Below are positions 1 through 5,574 of a stretch of DNA of 7,739 nt, piece after piece. The notes beneath the pieces were generated by a model. It saw only the letters and a list, made by a program, of their open reading frames with translations. It made no database searches and was not told the origin of the DNA. The position numbers and the translations under genes are program-made. Location: positions 1 to 7,739 of the forward strand of contig JACPSA010000061.1 in assembly GCA_016193545.1 (NCBI GenBank), written 5' to 3'. This DNA is from Chloroflexota bacterium. Lineage in GTDB: Bacteria > Chloroflexota > Dehalococcoidia > Dehalococcoidales > UBA2162. Numbering within the stretch: position 1 is the stretch's first letter; every line of letters begins with the position of its first letter.

Positions 1-639
1 AAATCGCTGGGGGTGGAGCACATTATCGCCATTTGCTCGGCGGGCAGTTTCAAAAAAGAATTAAAGCCCGGCGACCTGCTGATTCCGGACCAGCTTATCG
101 ACCGCACCCGTGGGCGCACCAGCACCTTCTTCGGCGATGGCATCGTCGCCCATATCCCTTTCGCCGAGCCTTTCTGCCCGGTATTGAGCCAGGTCTTGTA
201 CCAGTCGGCACGGGAAGCCGGAGCCAGTGTCCATCCCAAAGGGACGATGGTCGTCATGGAGGGTCCCGCCTTCTCCACGCGGGCGGAATCAAGGCTTTAC
301 CGCTTCTGGGGGGCTGATATTATCGGCATGACGGCTCTGCCTGAAGCCAAGCTGGCACGGGAGGCGGAAATCTGCTACGCTGTTATCGGTTGTGTCACCG
401 ACTACGATAGCTGGTGGGAGCCGGGTAAGCCGGTGACGGTGGATATCATTCTGGATACTCTGCGTAAGAATGTGACTACCGCCCGGCAGATTATCAAGCT
501 GGCTGTAGGGAAAATTCCGCAATTGCGTAATTGCGGATGTGCGTCAGCCCTGGAGACGGCGATTGTCACCGCTCCGGAGGTGATTCCGCCGCAGCAGAAG
601 CAGAAACTGGGCTTGATAATAGGCAAGTATCTAAAGTAG
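1..639 (+). CDS. mtnP: S-methyl-5'-thioadenosine phosphorylase, C-terminal part
   Basis: The gene is cut by the left edge; 212 codons are visible and roughly the first quarter is missing. The enzyme cleaves methylthioadenosine with phosphate to adenine and 5-methylthioribose-1-phosphate in the cytosol, salvaging the by-product of polyamine synthesis. Seen in the sequence: HIIAICSAGS near the left end, the nucleoside/phosphate-site block MEGPAFSTRAES (visible codons 86-97), GADIIGMTALPEAKLAREAE, and TDYDSW (codons 133-138). The aspartates of TDYD are the family's 6-aminopurine determinants, which favours MTA over a hypoxanthine/guanine nucleoside. A Cys-Gly-Cys near the C-terminus (codons 178-180) resembles the CxC of archaeal MTAP II enzymes, where it forms a stabilising disulfide. 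The gene ends in TAG with no clear terminator after it. It lies in a methionine/SAM gene neighbourhood. A general purine nucleoside phosphorylase is the less likely alternative. Confidence 0.93.
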   Translation, partial: KSLGVEHIIAICSAGSFKKELKPGDLLIPDQLIDRTRGRTSTFFGDGIVAHIPFAEPFCPVLSQVLYQSAREAGASVHPKGTMVVMEGPAFSTRAESRLYRFWGADIIGMTALPEAKLAREAEICYAVIGCVTDYDSWWEPGKPVTVDIILDTLRKNVTTARQIIKLAVGKIPQLRNCGCASALETAIVTAPEVIPPQQKQKLGLIIGKYLK

Positions 640-666
640 AAGGATTTTTTGACCTCACCCCCTTAT

Positions 667-689
667 CCCCTCTCCTGTCAGGAGAGGGG
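667..689. repeat. Perfect 10-bp palindromic hairpin
   Basis: CCCCTCTCCT (667-676) and AGGAGAGGGG (680-689) are perfect reverse complements around a 3-base loop. The CT-rich arm facing a GA-rich arm is the same design as the hairpins at 841-873, 5671-5691 and 7324-7348, so this is probably one member of a dispersed intergenic repeat family. It follows the mtnP stop by 28 bases. A T-rich stretch begins only about 8 bases after the stem, so it is a poor intrinsic terminator. Confidence 0.7.
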
Positions 690-743
690 GAGACTAGTTT
701 TATTTGAGAGGTCTGACGCCTTCTCAAACTCTCCTAACCCAGA

Positions 744-771
744 TGTCATTCCGTGCTTGACACGGAATCCA
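744..771. repeat. REP-like palindrome
   Basis: ATTCCGTG (748-755) and CACGGAAT (761-768) form a perfect 8-bp inverted repeat with a 5-base loop, inside a unit reading GTCATTCC...GGAATCCAG. This has the form of the short intergenic palindromes scattered through many bacterial genomes. Copy number cannot be judged from one window. Confidence 0.6.
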
Positions 772-808
772 GAAAACCTGCCCTCCGCTCTTGGCTATCG
801 ATATGGAG

Positions 809-837
809 TTGAAGAGAGCCTGCGCCTCTCTTATAAT
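809..837 (+). promoter_or_regulatory. Sigma-70-like promoter for the mesB-like gene
   Basis: A -35 box TTGAAG (809-814), a spacer of exactly 17 bases and a perfect -10 box TATAAT (832-837) predict a transcript starting near 844, about 60 bases before the ATG at 905. The spacer lies over a short inverted repeat, AAGAGAG (812-818) and CTCTCTT (826-832). The transcript would begin with the CCCC/GGGG hairpin at 841-873. The call rests on consensus matching by eye. Confidence 0.6.
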
Positions 838-840
838 GTA

Positions 841-873
841 ATTCCCCCCTTCTTTTAAGAGAAAGGGTAGGGG
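841..873. repeat. Imperfect CCCC/GGGG hairpin repeat upstream of the mesB-like gene
   Basis: A C-rich arm starting ATTCCCC faces a G-rich arm ending AGGGG. CCCTT (847-851) can pair with AAGGG (863-867). The unit is a degenerate copy, in the same orientation, of the one at 7321-7354 before metK. Both sit between a repeat cluster and a ribosome binding site. It would form the 5' end of the predicted mRNA. Confidence 0.5.
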
Positions 874-904
874 TTCCCCATAAGGAGATGGATTTAACAA
901 ATCT

Positions 905-1657
905 ATGTTTGACACAAAATTTGGTTGCCTGCCCACGATGATTGGCAGTATGCCTCACACCGACGCGGCTGAGGCTTGCTCTTTAGTTAGTCGTTTCCTG
1001 AAAGATATCCCGGCCTGGCCGCAGTTGCCCAACCGTTCCTTCCTGGAGAATATGTATGTGCAGTACAGCCAAGGTTTTCCGGGGGTGGTGGTCAATGGCA
1101 ACAGTATCCATATCGACCGCTCTCAGGATTTAAGTAAGCCTCTGGAACAACTCTATGCCGCTTATCTGGCGAATGATTTCGATAAATATCCCATTAGCCC
1201 GGATTATGCCGCCGGTCTGTATCGTTTCCTCGGCCTGGATAATCTGTCGCCCCGGGCGGTAAAGGGCCAGATAACCGGTCCGATTACATGGGGCTTGACC
1301 GTCACCGATGACAGCCGCCGGGCGATAATCTATGACGATGTGCTGGGTGATGCCGTGGCCAGGTTGTTGAAGCTGAAGGCAGGCTGGCAGGAGAAAGTAC
1401 TGCGGCAACTCTGTAAAAATACCATCATCTTTGTCGATGAACCCTATATGGAGTCCTACGGCTCCAGTAGCCTGATTACCCTGACCAAAGAAAAGGTGGT
1501 CGGCCTGCTGGAGGAGGTCTTCAGTGGTATCAGCGGGTTAAAGGGAGTCCACTGCTGTGGTAATACCGACTGGTCGGTGCTGCTGGCTACCAGCGTTAAC
1601 ATATTGAGTTTCGATGCTTACAACTATGCCCGGTCATTGAGCCTCTATCCTGCCTAA
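905..1657 (+). CDS. mesB: Core methionine synthase (MesB-like), front piece ending at a premature TAA
   Basis: This is the first 250 codons of a 343-codon reading frame. The protein belongs to the UROD/MetE superfamily and has only the catalytic, MetE C-terminal-like barrel, with no N-terminal folate-binding half. Core methionine synthases of this kind methylate homocysteine, probably taking the methyl group from a corrinoid protein; the MesB group is known from Dehalococcoides and other anaerobes. Seen: the N-terminal GSMPHTDA, VKGQITGPITWG (residues 119-130), the DEP motif (178-180) typical of MetE/UROD barrels, and HCCGNTDW (216-223), in which His216 and Cys218 match the MetE HxC zinc ligands. 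The third ligand, Cys313, lies beyond the stop, so this piece alone should be inactive. No other in-frame start exists between the ATG and an upstream stop at 881. The only Shine-Dalgarno match, AAGGAG at 882-887, is unusually far away (17 bases). Confidence 0.82.
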   Translation: MFDTKFGCLPTMIGSMPHTDAAEACSLVSRFLKDIPAWPQLPNRSFLENMYVQYSQGFPGVVVNGNSIHIDRSQDLSKPLEQLYAAYLANDFDKYPISPDYAAGLYRFLGLDNLSPRAVKGQITGPITWGLTVTDDSRRAIIYDDVLGDAVARLLKLKAGWQEKVLRQLCKNTIIFVDEPYMESYGSSSLITLTKEKVVGLLEEVFSGISGLKGVHCCGNTDWSVLLATSVNILSFDAYNYARSLSLYPA

Positions 1658-1936
1658 ATAAAAAGATTCCTGGAGAGGGGGGGGACTATTGCCTGGGGGA
1701 TTGTGCCCAATGCTGTTGAGACGCTGGGCAAAGAAACAGTTGCCAGCCTGAAAGACCGTCTTGAAGAGTCGATGAGCCCCTTCACCAGAAACGGTGTTCC
1801 TTTCAAGCAGTTGATTGAGCAGGGTCTGCTGACCCCGAGCTGTGGACTGACACCTCTAGGCAGCGCAGAAGCCGCCGCCCGGGCGTTGGAACTGTTAACC
1901 GATTTATCGTCGGCCATCAGGAAGCGCTATCTTTAG
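1658..1936 (+). pseudogene. mesB: In-frame C-terminal remainder of the interrupted core methionine synthase gene
   Basis: The frame is identical to that of 905-1657 and stays open from 1658 to the TAG at 1934-1936, with no frameshift. The residues directly after the TAA (IKRFLERGGTIAWGIVPN) continue the barrel smoothly. TPSCGL, with Cys313 of the full frame, corresponds to the NPDCGL-type zinc ligand near the end of MetE. A gene caller may report 1703-1936 as a separate 77-residue protein starting at GTG, but only a G-run 3 bases before that codon resembles a ribosome binding site, so an independent start is doubtful. One base change (for example GAA, AAA or CAA to TAA) explains the break. 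It could be a recent pseudogene, a sequencing or assembly error, or, least likely, readthrough. Confidence 0.8.
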
Positions 1937-1942
1937 ACCTTC

Positions 1943-1977
1943 TCCTGGCTAATTTATTGTTATCTTCGAAGCCAGGA
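1943..1977. other. Stem-loop directly after the methionine synthase gene
   Basis: TCCTGGCT (1943-1950) and AGCCAGGA (1970-1977) are perfect reverse complements separated by a 19-base AT-rich loop, starting 7 bases after the TAG. No T-tract follows, so it is not a standard intrinsic terminator; it may protect the 3' end of the mRNA or pause polymerase. The rest of the gap to 2017 shows nothing clear. Confidence 0.4.
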
Positions 1978-2017
1978 CTGGCGGAAAAATCTAATTTAGG
2001 GTACATTATTCAGGTAG

Positions 2018-2113
2018 ATGAATAAAACTAAGAAAATGGCTGTTCTCAAGCACCGGCGTAAGAAAAAGAAGCTGGAAGCTAAGAGTCACGCTGAAAAAAC
2101 TCCAACCAAATAA
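2018..2113 (+). CDS. Small, very basic 31-residue protein
   Basis: ATG to TAA encodes 31 residues: 11 Lys, 2 Arg and 2 His, against 2 Glu and no Asp. The core is KMAVLKHRRKKKK (residues 6-18). There is no membrane segment and no cysteine. The composition resembles small RNA-binding or ribosome-associated proteins of the bS22/bL37/COX24 size class, but no definite family match was recognised. The Shine-Dalgarno evidence is weak: AGGT at 2012-2015 is only 2 bases from the ATG. It lies alone between the broken methionine synthase and the kinase-like gene. A-rich stretches can produce lysine-rich ORFs by chance, so this is a tentative call. Confidence 0.45.
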   Translation: MNKTKKMAVLKHRRKKKKLEAKSHAEKTPTK

Positions 2114-2148
2114 ATGGACGGTGGTGGTAAGAACCAGGAAGCCAGTCT

Positions 2149-2164
2149 ACCGGCTCACGCCGGT
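2149..2164. other. Short GC-rich stem-loop
   Basis: ACCGGC (2149-2154) and GCCGGT (2159-2164) form a perfect 6-bp stem with a TCAC loop, 36 bases after the small basic ORF and 48 before the kinase-like gene. There is no T-tract. It could be a weak attenuating or 3'-end structure, or chance. Confidence 0.3.
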
Positions 2165-2211
2165 TAAGGCTTACGTTCATACCGTGTGGGTGAATACTGA
2201 GGTTGAGTATC

Positions 2212-3225
2212 ATGTCGCAGCTACCGGAAATGGTTCAGGCACTCCTCGACCCACGGGTTTATCCTGATGTCCCGCCGGGGGTGGAGATGGTGCAGACCCA
2301 GATGTCTTTTGTTTTTCTGACCGGCGACTATGTTTATAAAGTAAAGAAGCCGGTAAACCTGGGCTATCTGGACTATACTACCCTGGACAAACGGCGATTC
2401 TTCTGCCAGCGCGAGCTCGAGCTGAACCAGCGTCTCTGTCCTGATACCTATCTGGCCGTAGTGCCAATCACCCGGGAAAAGGGTGGTTTCATGATAGATG
2501 GCAAGGGAAAGGCTATCGAATACGCGGTAAAGATGCGTCATCTGCCCCGAGAGATGATGATGGATGTTCTGCTGGCGGCTAACCGGGTGTCGGTTGAAAT
2601 GGTGGTGCGGGTAGCCCAGAAGCTGGCTGCCTTTCACCGGCAGGCGGAGACTAATGAGACTATCAGTAGCTTCGGCGAAATCGATACCGTTAGTCTGAAT
2701 ACTGAAGAGAATTTCGACCAGACGGTAAAATACATCGGTAAGACCATTTCCCAGCCCAAATATCGGCGTATCAAGGCTTATGCGATGGATTTTATCGATG
2801 ACAACGCTGCTTTGGTTCGCGGGCGGATAGCCGGAGGCAGGATTAGGGATTGCCATGGAGACCTTCACGCCGCCCATATTTGCTTCACCGATGAAATCTG
2901 CATCTATGATTGTATCGAGTTTAATGACCGGTTCCGTTATGGCGATGTTGCCTCTGAGGTTGCTTTCCTGGCGATGGATTTAGACCACTACGGACGGGCT
3001 GACCTGTCCCGCAGTTTCGTCGATGCCTATGTAACCTTTAGCCAGGACAGGGAGTTACCACGACTGCTTAATTTTTACAAGTGCTACCGGGCTTATATCC
3101 GGGGCAAGGTGGAGAGCTTTAAACTTGATGACCCCCATATCATGGCGGAGGAGAAAGCCAGGATTATGACGGTTGCCAGGAGGTATTTTGAGCTGGCGGA
3201 ATCGTACATCAAGGAGTCAAAATAG
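2212..3225 (+). CDS. APH-fold kinase-like protein (COG2187-like)
   Basis: The protein has 337 residues and the aminoglycoside phosphotransferase/protein-kinase fold. It matches the N-terminal half of COG2187-type proteins, which in many bacteria are fused to a C-terminal P-loop kinase domain; here that second domain is absent. Numbered from ATG 2212: FVFLTGDYVYKVKKPVNLGY (34-53) carries the lysines expected near the ATP site. HGDLHAAH (215-222) is the catalytic loop with Asp217. IYDCIEFND (231-239) supplies the second metal-binding Asp233. The usual Asn of the HGDLHxxN motif is His222. I chose ATG 2212 because GAGG at 2199-2202 sits 9 bases upstream; the TTG at 2203 would abut that site directly. 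The gene heads a close + strand run with the GNAT gene (18 bases), the P-loop gene and the PHP gene. The substrate is unknown; antibiotic resistance is not indicated. Confidence 0.82.
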   Translation: MSQLPEMVQALLDPRVYPDVPPGVEMVQTQMSFVFLTGDYVYKVKKPVNLGYLDYTTLDKRRFFCQRELELNQRLCPDTYLAVVPITREKGGFMIDGKGKAIEYAVKMRHLPREMMMDVLLAANRVSVEMVVRVAQKLAAFHRQAETNETISSFGEIDTVSLNTEENFDQTVKYIGKTISQPKYRRIKAYAMDFIDDNAALVRGRIAGGRIRDCHGDLHAAHICFTDEICIYDCIEFNDRFRYGDVASEVAFLAMDLDHYGRADLSRSFVDAYVTFSQDRELPRLLNFYKCYRAYIRGKVESFKLDDPHIMAEEKARIMTVARRYFELAESYIKESK

Positions 3226-3243
3226 GACTCAAGGGGGATAATT

Positions 3244-3801
3244 ATGGTGATAGTAATAAAGGATATCGACCAGCAGACGGTAGAAGACCTGTTTCCTCCC
3301 TGTAATCATTGTTTATACTGGGAAGCTCCGACCAAGTTCGGCAGGGATAAAAGGGGTGAAGCTAAAGTACCGGAGAATGAAGCTATTGAAATTAAGCGTG
3401 GCTGGTTTCAGGAAGCGGGTGAAAAGTTCGGTATCTGTGGACAGTTGCTCTATGTGGATGGGGAAGCCGCCGGATACGCGCGGTATAGTCCGCCGCATTT
3501 TCTGGAGTATGCGGCTGAGTTCTCACGGGAACTGTTCCCGCCCGACTCTGAGGGGATTTTGCTTTCATGCCTCCACATTAAAGCCAAGTATCAGGGGCAA
3601 GGATTGGGAACAAAGCTACTCCAGTCCGTGCTTAAAGATTTGCGAGAAAGAGGCTATCGAATTATCGAGACTTATTCCCGGGATGATTCGGCGGTCAGTA
3701 GCTCCGGGCCTACCGTACTCTACCAGGAAAATGGCTTCCAAAAGCTCGATACGAAGAGATGGGGGGATGCCACCTACTCTTTGATGAGGCTTGAGCTTTA
3801 A
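3244..3801 (+). CDS. GNAT-family N-acetyltransferase
   Basis: The protein has 185 residues and would transfer an acetyl group from acetyl-CoA to an unidentified amine. Seen: motif A, CLHIKAKYQGQGLGTKLL (109-126), with the QGQGLG pyrophosphate-binding loop at 117-122, then the motif B-like YQENGFQ (160-166) and a closing strand near the C-terminus. The N-terminus has PCNHCLYWE (19-27), a Cys-x2-Cys followed by YWE. It may be a substrate-site or metal feature of this subgroup, but its role is not established. The ATG has a good ribosome binding site (AGGGGG, 3232-3237, spacing 6). The gene lies between the two kinase-like genes that are often a single fused protein elsewhere. No signal peptide or membrane segment is visible. 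Confidence 0.85.
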   Translation: MVIVIKDIDQQTVEDLFPPCNHCLYWEAPTKFGRDKRGEAKVPENEAIEIKRGWFQEAGEKFGICGQLLYVDGEAAGYARYSPPHFLEYAAEFSRELFPPDSEGILLSCLHIKAKYQGQGLGTKLLQSVLKDLRERGYRIIETYSRDDSAVSSSGPTVLYQENGFQKLDTKRWGDATYSLMRLEL

Positions 3802-3857
3802 GATAGCGGTGTGTTTACATCTGTCTCGCTGGCATCAAACAATGGAGAGGGAATAAA

Positions 3858-4460
3858 TTGAGAGAGCCGTTTGCGCAATTTATCGAAAAGAAGCTGGGAA
3901 CCGGCTTTGTTCTTATCGCCTGCGGCCTGCCCGGCACCTGGAAAACGGAGACAACGGAAGAAGTCGCCCGGATTAAAGGCTATCCGTTGTTACGGAGCGA
4001 CCTGATTAGGCTGGAGGTGCTGAAAAACGAGGATATATTCGATGAGAAGGTCGCCTCCGATATGAGGAAAAGAACTTCGGTCTATGACGAGATGTTCAGA
4101 CAGGCGGATGAGGCTCTTAGCAAGAGTGATGGCGTGATACTCGATGCCACCTTCGTTACCCAGTCACTCAGGAGAAGCGCCGCTGGCATCGCCGCCAAAC
4201 ACAACAAGACCTTCATCATCCAGCAGACTGATTGCCCACAGGAAGTGTCCATTAAACGGATTCTGGACAGGACGAAAGAGGATTACCAGTCCAATGCACT
4301 TACCGAACAAGCCTACCTGAACAATAAAGAGAGTTTTGAAAAAGTGGACCTGGATGACCTGAAGCGCTCGTATCCTAAACTCAATGTCATCCACCTGATT
4401 GTCGATACCAGCCATGACCCGCCCGGGGAGTGGTATATCACCGGTATGGACAAGAGATAG
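3858..4460 (+). CDS. P-loop kinase-like ATPase (COG0645-like) with altered Walker A
   Basis: The protein has 200 residues, starting at TTG; GGAGAGGG (3844-3851) lies 6 bases upstream and supports that start. It resembles the zeta-toxin/gluconate-kinase-like P-loop kinases that form the C-terminal half of COG2187/COG0645 fusion proteins. Seen: FVLIACGLPGTWKTETTE (17-34), a Walker A in which the Gly before the catalytic Lys29 is Trp28; a YPLLRSDLIR strand-helix (42-51) as in substrate-binding parts of this group; GVILDATF (92-99) as Walker B with Asp96; and an arginine-containing lid-like region RILDRTKEDY (134-143). It probably acts with the APH-like protein encoded two genes upstream. The next gene begins 2 bases after its TAG, so translation is likely coupled. 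The substrate is unknown, and activity is uncertain because of Trp28. Confidence 0.78.
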   Translation: MREPFAQFIEKKLGTGFVLIACGLPGTWKTETTEEVARIKGYPLLRSDLIRLEVLKNEDIFDEKVASDMRKRTSVYDEMFRQADEALSKSDGVILDATFVTQSLRRSAAGIAAKHNKTFIIQQTDCPQEVSIKRILDRTKEDYQSNALTEQAYLNNKESFEKVDLDDLKRSYPKLNVIHLIVDTSHDPPGEWYITGMDKR

Positions 4461-4462
4461 GC

Positions 4463-5341
4463 ATGAAAATAGACCTGCATATCCATACCAGCACCGGTTC
4501 GGACGGCACTCTTACGGTCGAAGAGGTTTTTCAGGAAGCCAGAAAAAGAAATATCGACTTTATGTCGATAACCGACCATGATTCTCTGGCTGGCCAGGCA
4601 AAAGCTACCGCCCTGGCCGGAGAATACGGCATAGGCTATATTAGCGGTGTCGAGTTAAATGTAACATTCCAATTGGAACCGAATTGGTCTATTTCTCTGG
4701 ATTTTCTGGGCTACCGGTTCGATAGCGGGAATCAGCAGCTAAAAAGCAAGCTTGAGTTGCTCAGGAAATACCGGGAGACCAGGGCCCGTAGAATTCTGGC
4801 GAAACTGAATATTGAATTTGATAAAGAGAATATTGAGAAATTCACCGATGAGGACATCAAGGAGATAGAGGTTGGTGTCGATGGTGCGTTCGGCCGACCC
4901 CACATTGCCGATTATCTGGTGAAGAGAGGGATTGTCAGCAACCGGCAGGAGGCGTTCGACCGGTATCTGGTCAGGTGCAATGTGCCCAAGTTCCCGCTGT
5001 CGCCGGTGGAAGCATCAAGTCTGGTCAGGAACGCCGGTGGCATTGTGGTACTGGCTCACCCCAATGACCCGAACGGGACTTCGCTGGCAAAGATAAGCAG
5101 TGATTTAGACCGGCAGATGAATTTTATCGAAAAATATATGCTGAAATATATCGATGGAATCGAGTGCTGGCATTCCAGGCATGATAGTAAAGCCACCGCC
5201 GGCTATATTAGTTTTGCCCGAGAGCACGCTCTGCTCATGACCGGCGGCAGTGACTGCCATCAGAAACCGATTCTTCTGGGCACGGTAGCGGTACCCGATT
5301 ATGTGGCTGAGCAGTTTGAGCTTCGCAATGATGGTACTTGA
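4463..5341 (+). CDS. PHP-domain phosphoesterase (COG0613/TrpH-like)
   Basis: The protein has 292 residues. Metal-binding PHP motifs appear in order: DLHIHT (4-9) with SDGT (13-16), TDHD (37-40), GVE (62-64), GRPHIADYLV (144-153), VVLAHP (195-200), IECWHSRH (233-240) and GGSDCH (261-266). An inserted helical region (about residues 90-175) follows the COG0613 pattern. Characterised relatives hydrolyse nucleoside 3',5'-bisphosphates or trim 5' ends of RNA; which applies here is unknown. ATG 4463 gives a protein starting directly at the first motif. A GTG at 4430 would add 11 residues overlapping the previous gene and is less likely. Start and upstream stop are 2 bases apart, so the two are probably co-translated. 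This is the last gene of the cassette before the riboswitch leader. Confidence 0.88.
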   Translation: MKIDLHIHTSTGSDGTLTVEEVFQEARKRNIDFMSITDHDSLAGQAKATALAGEYGIGYISGVELNVTFQLEPNWSISLDFLGYRFDSGNQQLKSKLELLRKYRETRARRILAKLNIEFDKENIEKFTDEDIKEIEVGVDGAFGRPHIADYLVKRGIVSNRQEAFDRYLVRCNVPKFPLSPVEASSLVRNAGGIVVLAHPNDPNGTSLAKISSDLDRQMNFIEKYMLKYIDGIECWHSRHDSKATAGYISFAREHALLMTGGSDCHQKPILLGTVAVPDYVAEQFELRNDGT

Positions 5342-5393
5342 CATCTCACCGTCACTTAAGATACCATATGAGCCAGGAATAGCATTTTAACAA

Positions 5394-5399
5394 TAGAAT
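5394..5399 (+). promoter_or_regulatory. Possible -10 box for the riboswitch transcript
   Basis: TAGAAT differs from TATAAT at one base and would start a transcript near 5406, just before the P1 strand of the riboswitch. No convincing -35 box is visible at the right spacing, so transcription could instead come from the PHP operon upstream. Confidence 0.3.
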
Positions 5400-5405
5400 T
5401 ATGTA

Positions 5406-5507
5406 ATCTATCGAGAGATGTGGCGAGGGAATTGGCCCAAGGACCCACACGACAACCTTTAAGGCCTTCTTAAAGGTGCCAAAGCCAATCCGTAATGGAG
5501 CGATAGG
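5406..5507 (+). promoter_or_regulatory. SAM-I (S-box) riboswitch aptamer
   Basis: Binds S-adenosylmethionine, normally favouring termination when SAM is abundant. The full architecture can be traced. P1 is CTATCG (5408-5413) with CGATAG (5501-5506). The conserved AGAGA follows. P2 is TGTGG (5419-5423) with CCACA (5445-5449), enclosing the GAGGGA...TGGCCC kink-turn/internal-loop core (5425-5438). P3 is a perfect 9-bp stem, 5455-5463 with 5469-5477. GGTGCCAAAG in J3/4 includes GCCAA (5478-5482), the exact complement of TTGGC (5432-5436) in the P2 loop, which is the SAM-I pseudoknot. P4 is short (CCA 5485-5487 with TGG 5496-5498). An intrinsic terminator follows 39 bases later. It lies upstream of ahcY and then metK, both SAM-cycle genes. 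Confidence 0.92.
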
Positions 5508-5545
5508 CACTCTTCCTGAGGGGGAAGGATGAAAACGAAGGGAGT

Positions 5546-5570
5546 AATCCCGACAAAGTCGGGATTTTTT
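5546..5570 (+). terminator. Intrinsic terminator, riboswitch expression platform
   Basis: ATCCCGAC (5547-5554) pairs perfectly with GTCGGGAT (5558-5565) around an AAA loop, and TTTTTT occupies 5565-5570. The position, 39 bases after P1, fits a transcriptional OFF switch. A modest antiterminator pairing is possible between ACTCTT (5509-5514) beside P1 and GGGAGT (5540-5545) at the foot of the terminator, with two G-U pairs. A further small hairpin, CTTCC (5512-5516) with GGAAG (5523-5527), lies between aptamer and terminator. Confidence 0.88.
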
Positions 5571-5574
5571 GTTA

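Noticed and set aside
667..689. Intrinsic terminator for mtnP
   Set aside because: Strong stem but no T-tract directly after it.
649..858. 69-codon open frame between mtnP and the mesB-like gene
   Set aside because: It is made of palindromic repeats and overlaps the predicted promoter; no ribosome site and no protein-like pattern.
1650..1710. Frameshift as the cause of the split methionine synthase
   Set aside because: Counting codons from 905 to 1936 shows one continuous frame; the break is a point stop codon, despite the tempting G-run at 1677-1684.
2114..2167. 17-codon ATG frame directly after the small basic ORF
   Set aside because: Too short, includes the 2149-2164 stem-loop, and has no own ribosome site beyond the preceding ORF.
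2221..2877. 218-codon minus-strand open frame opposite the APH-like gene
   Set aside because: It is a shadow of a well-supported coding frame; the + strand has conserved kinase motifs and the minus translation has none.
2212..3225. Aminoglycoside resistance gene
   Set aside because: The APH fold is shared by many kinases; the sequence follows the COG2187 pattern (GDYVYKVKKPVNLGYLDY) rather than known resistance enzymes.
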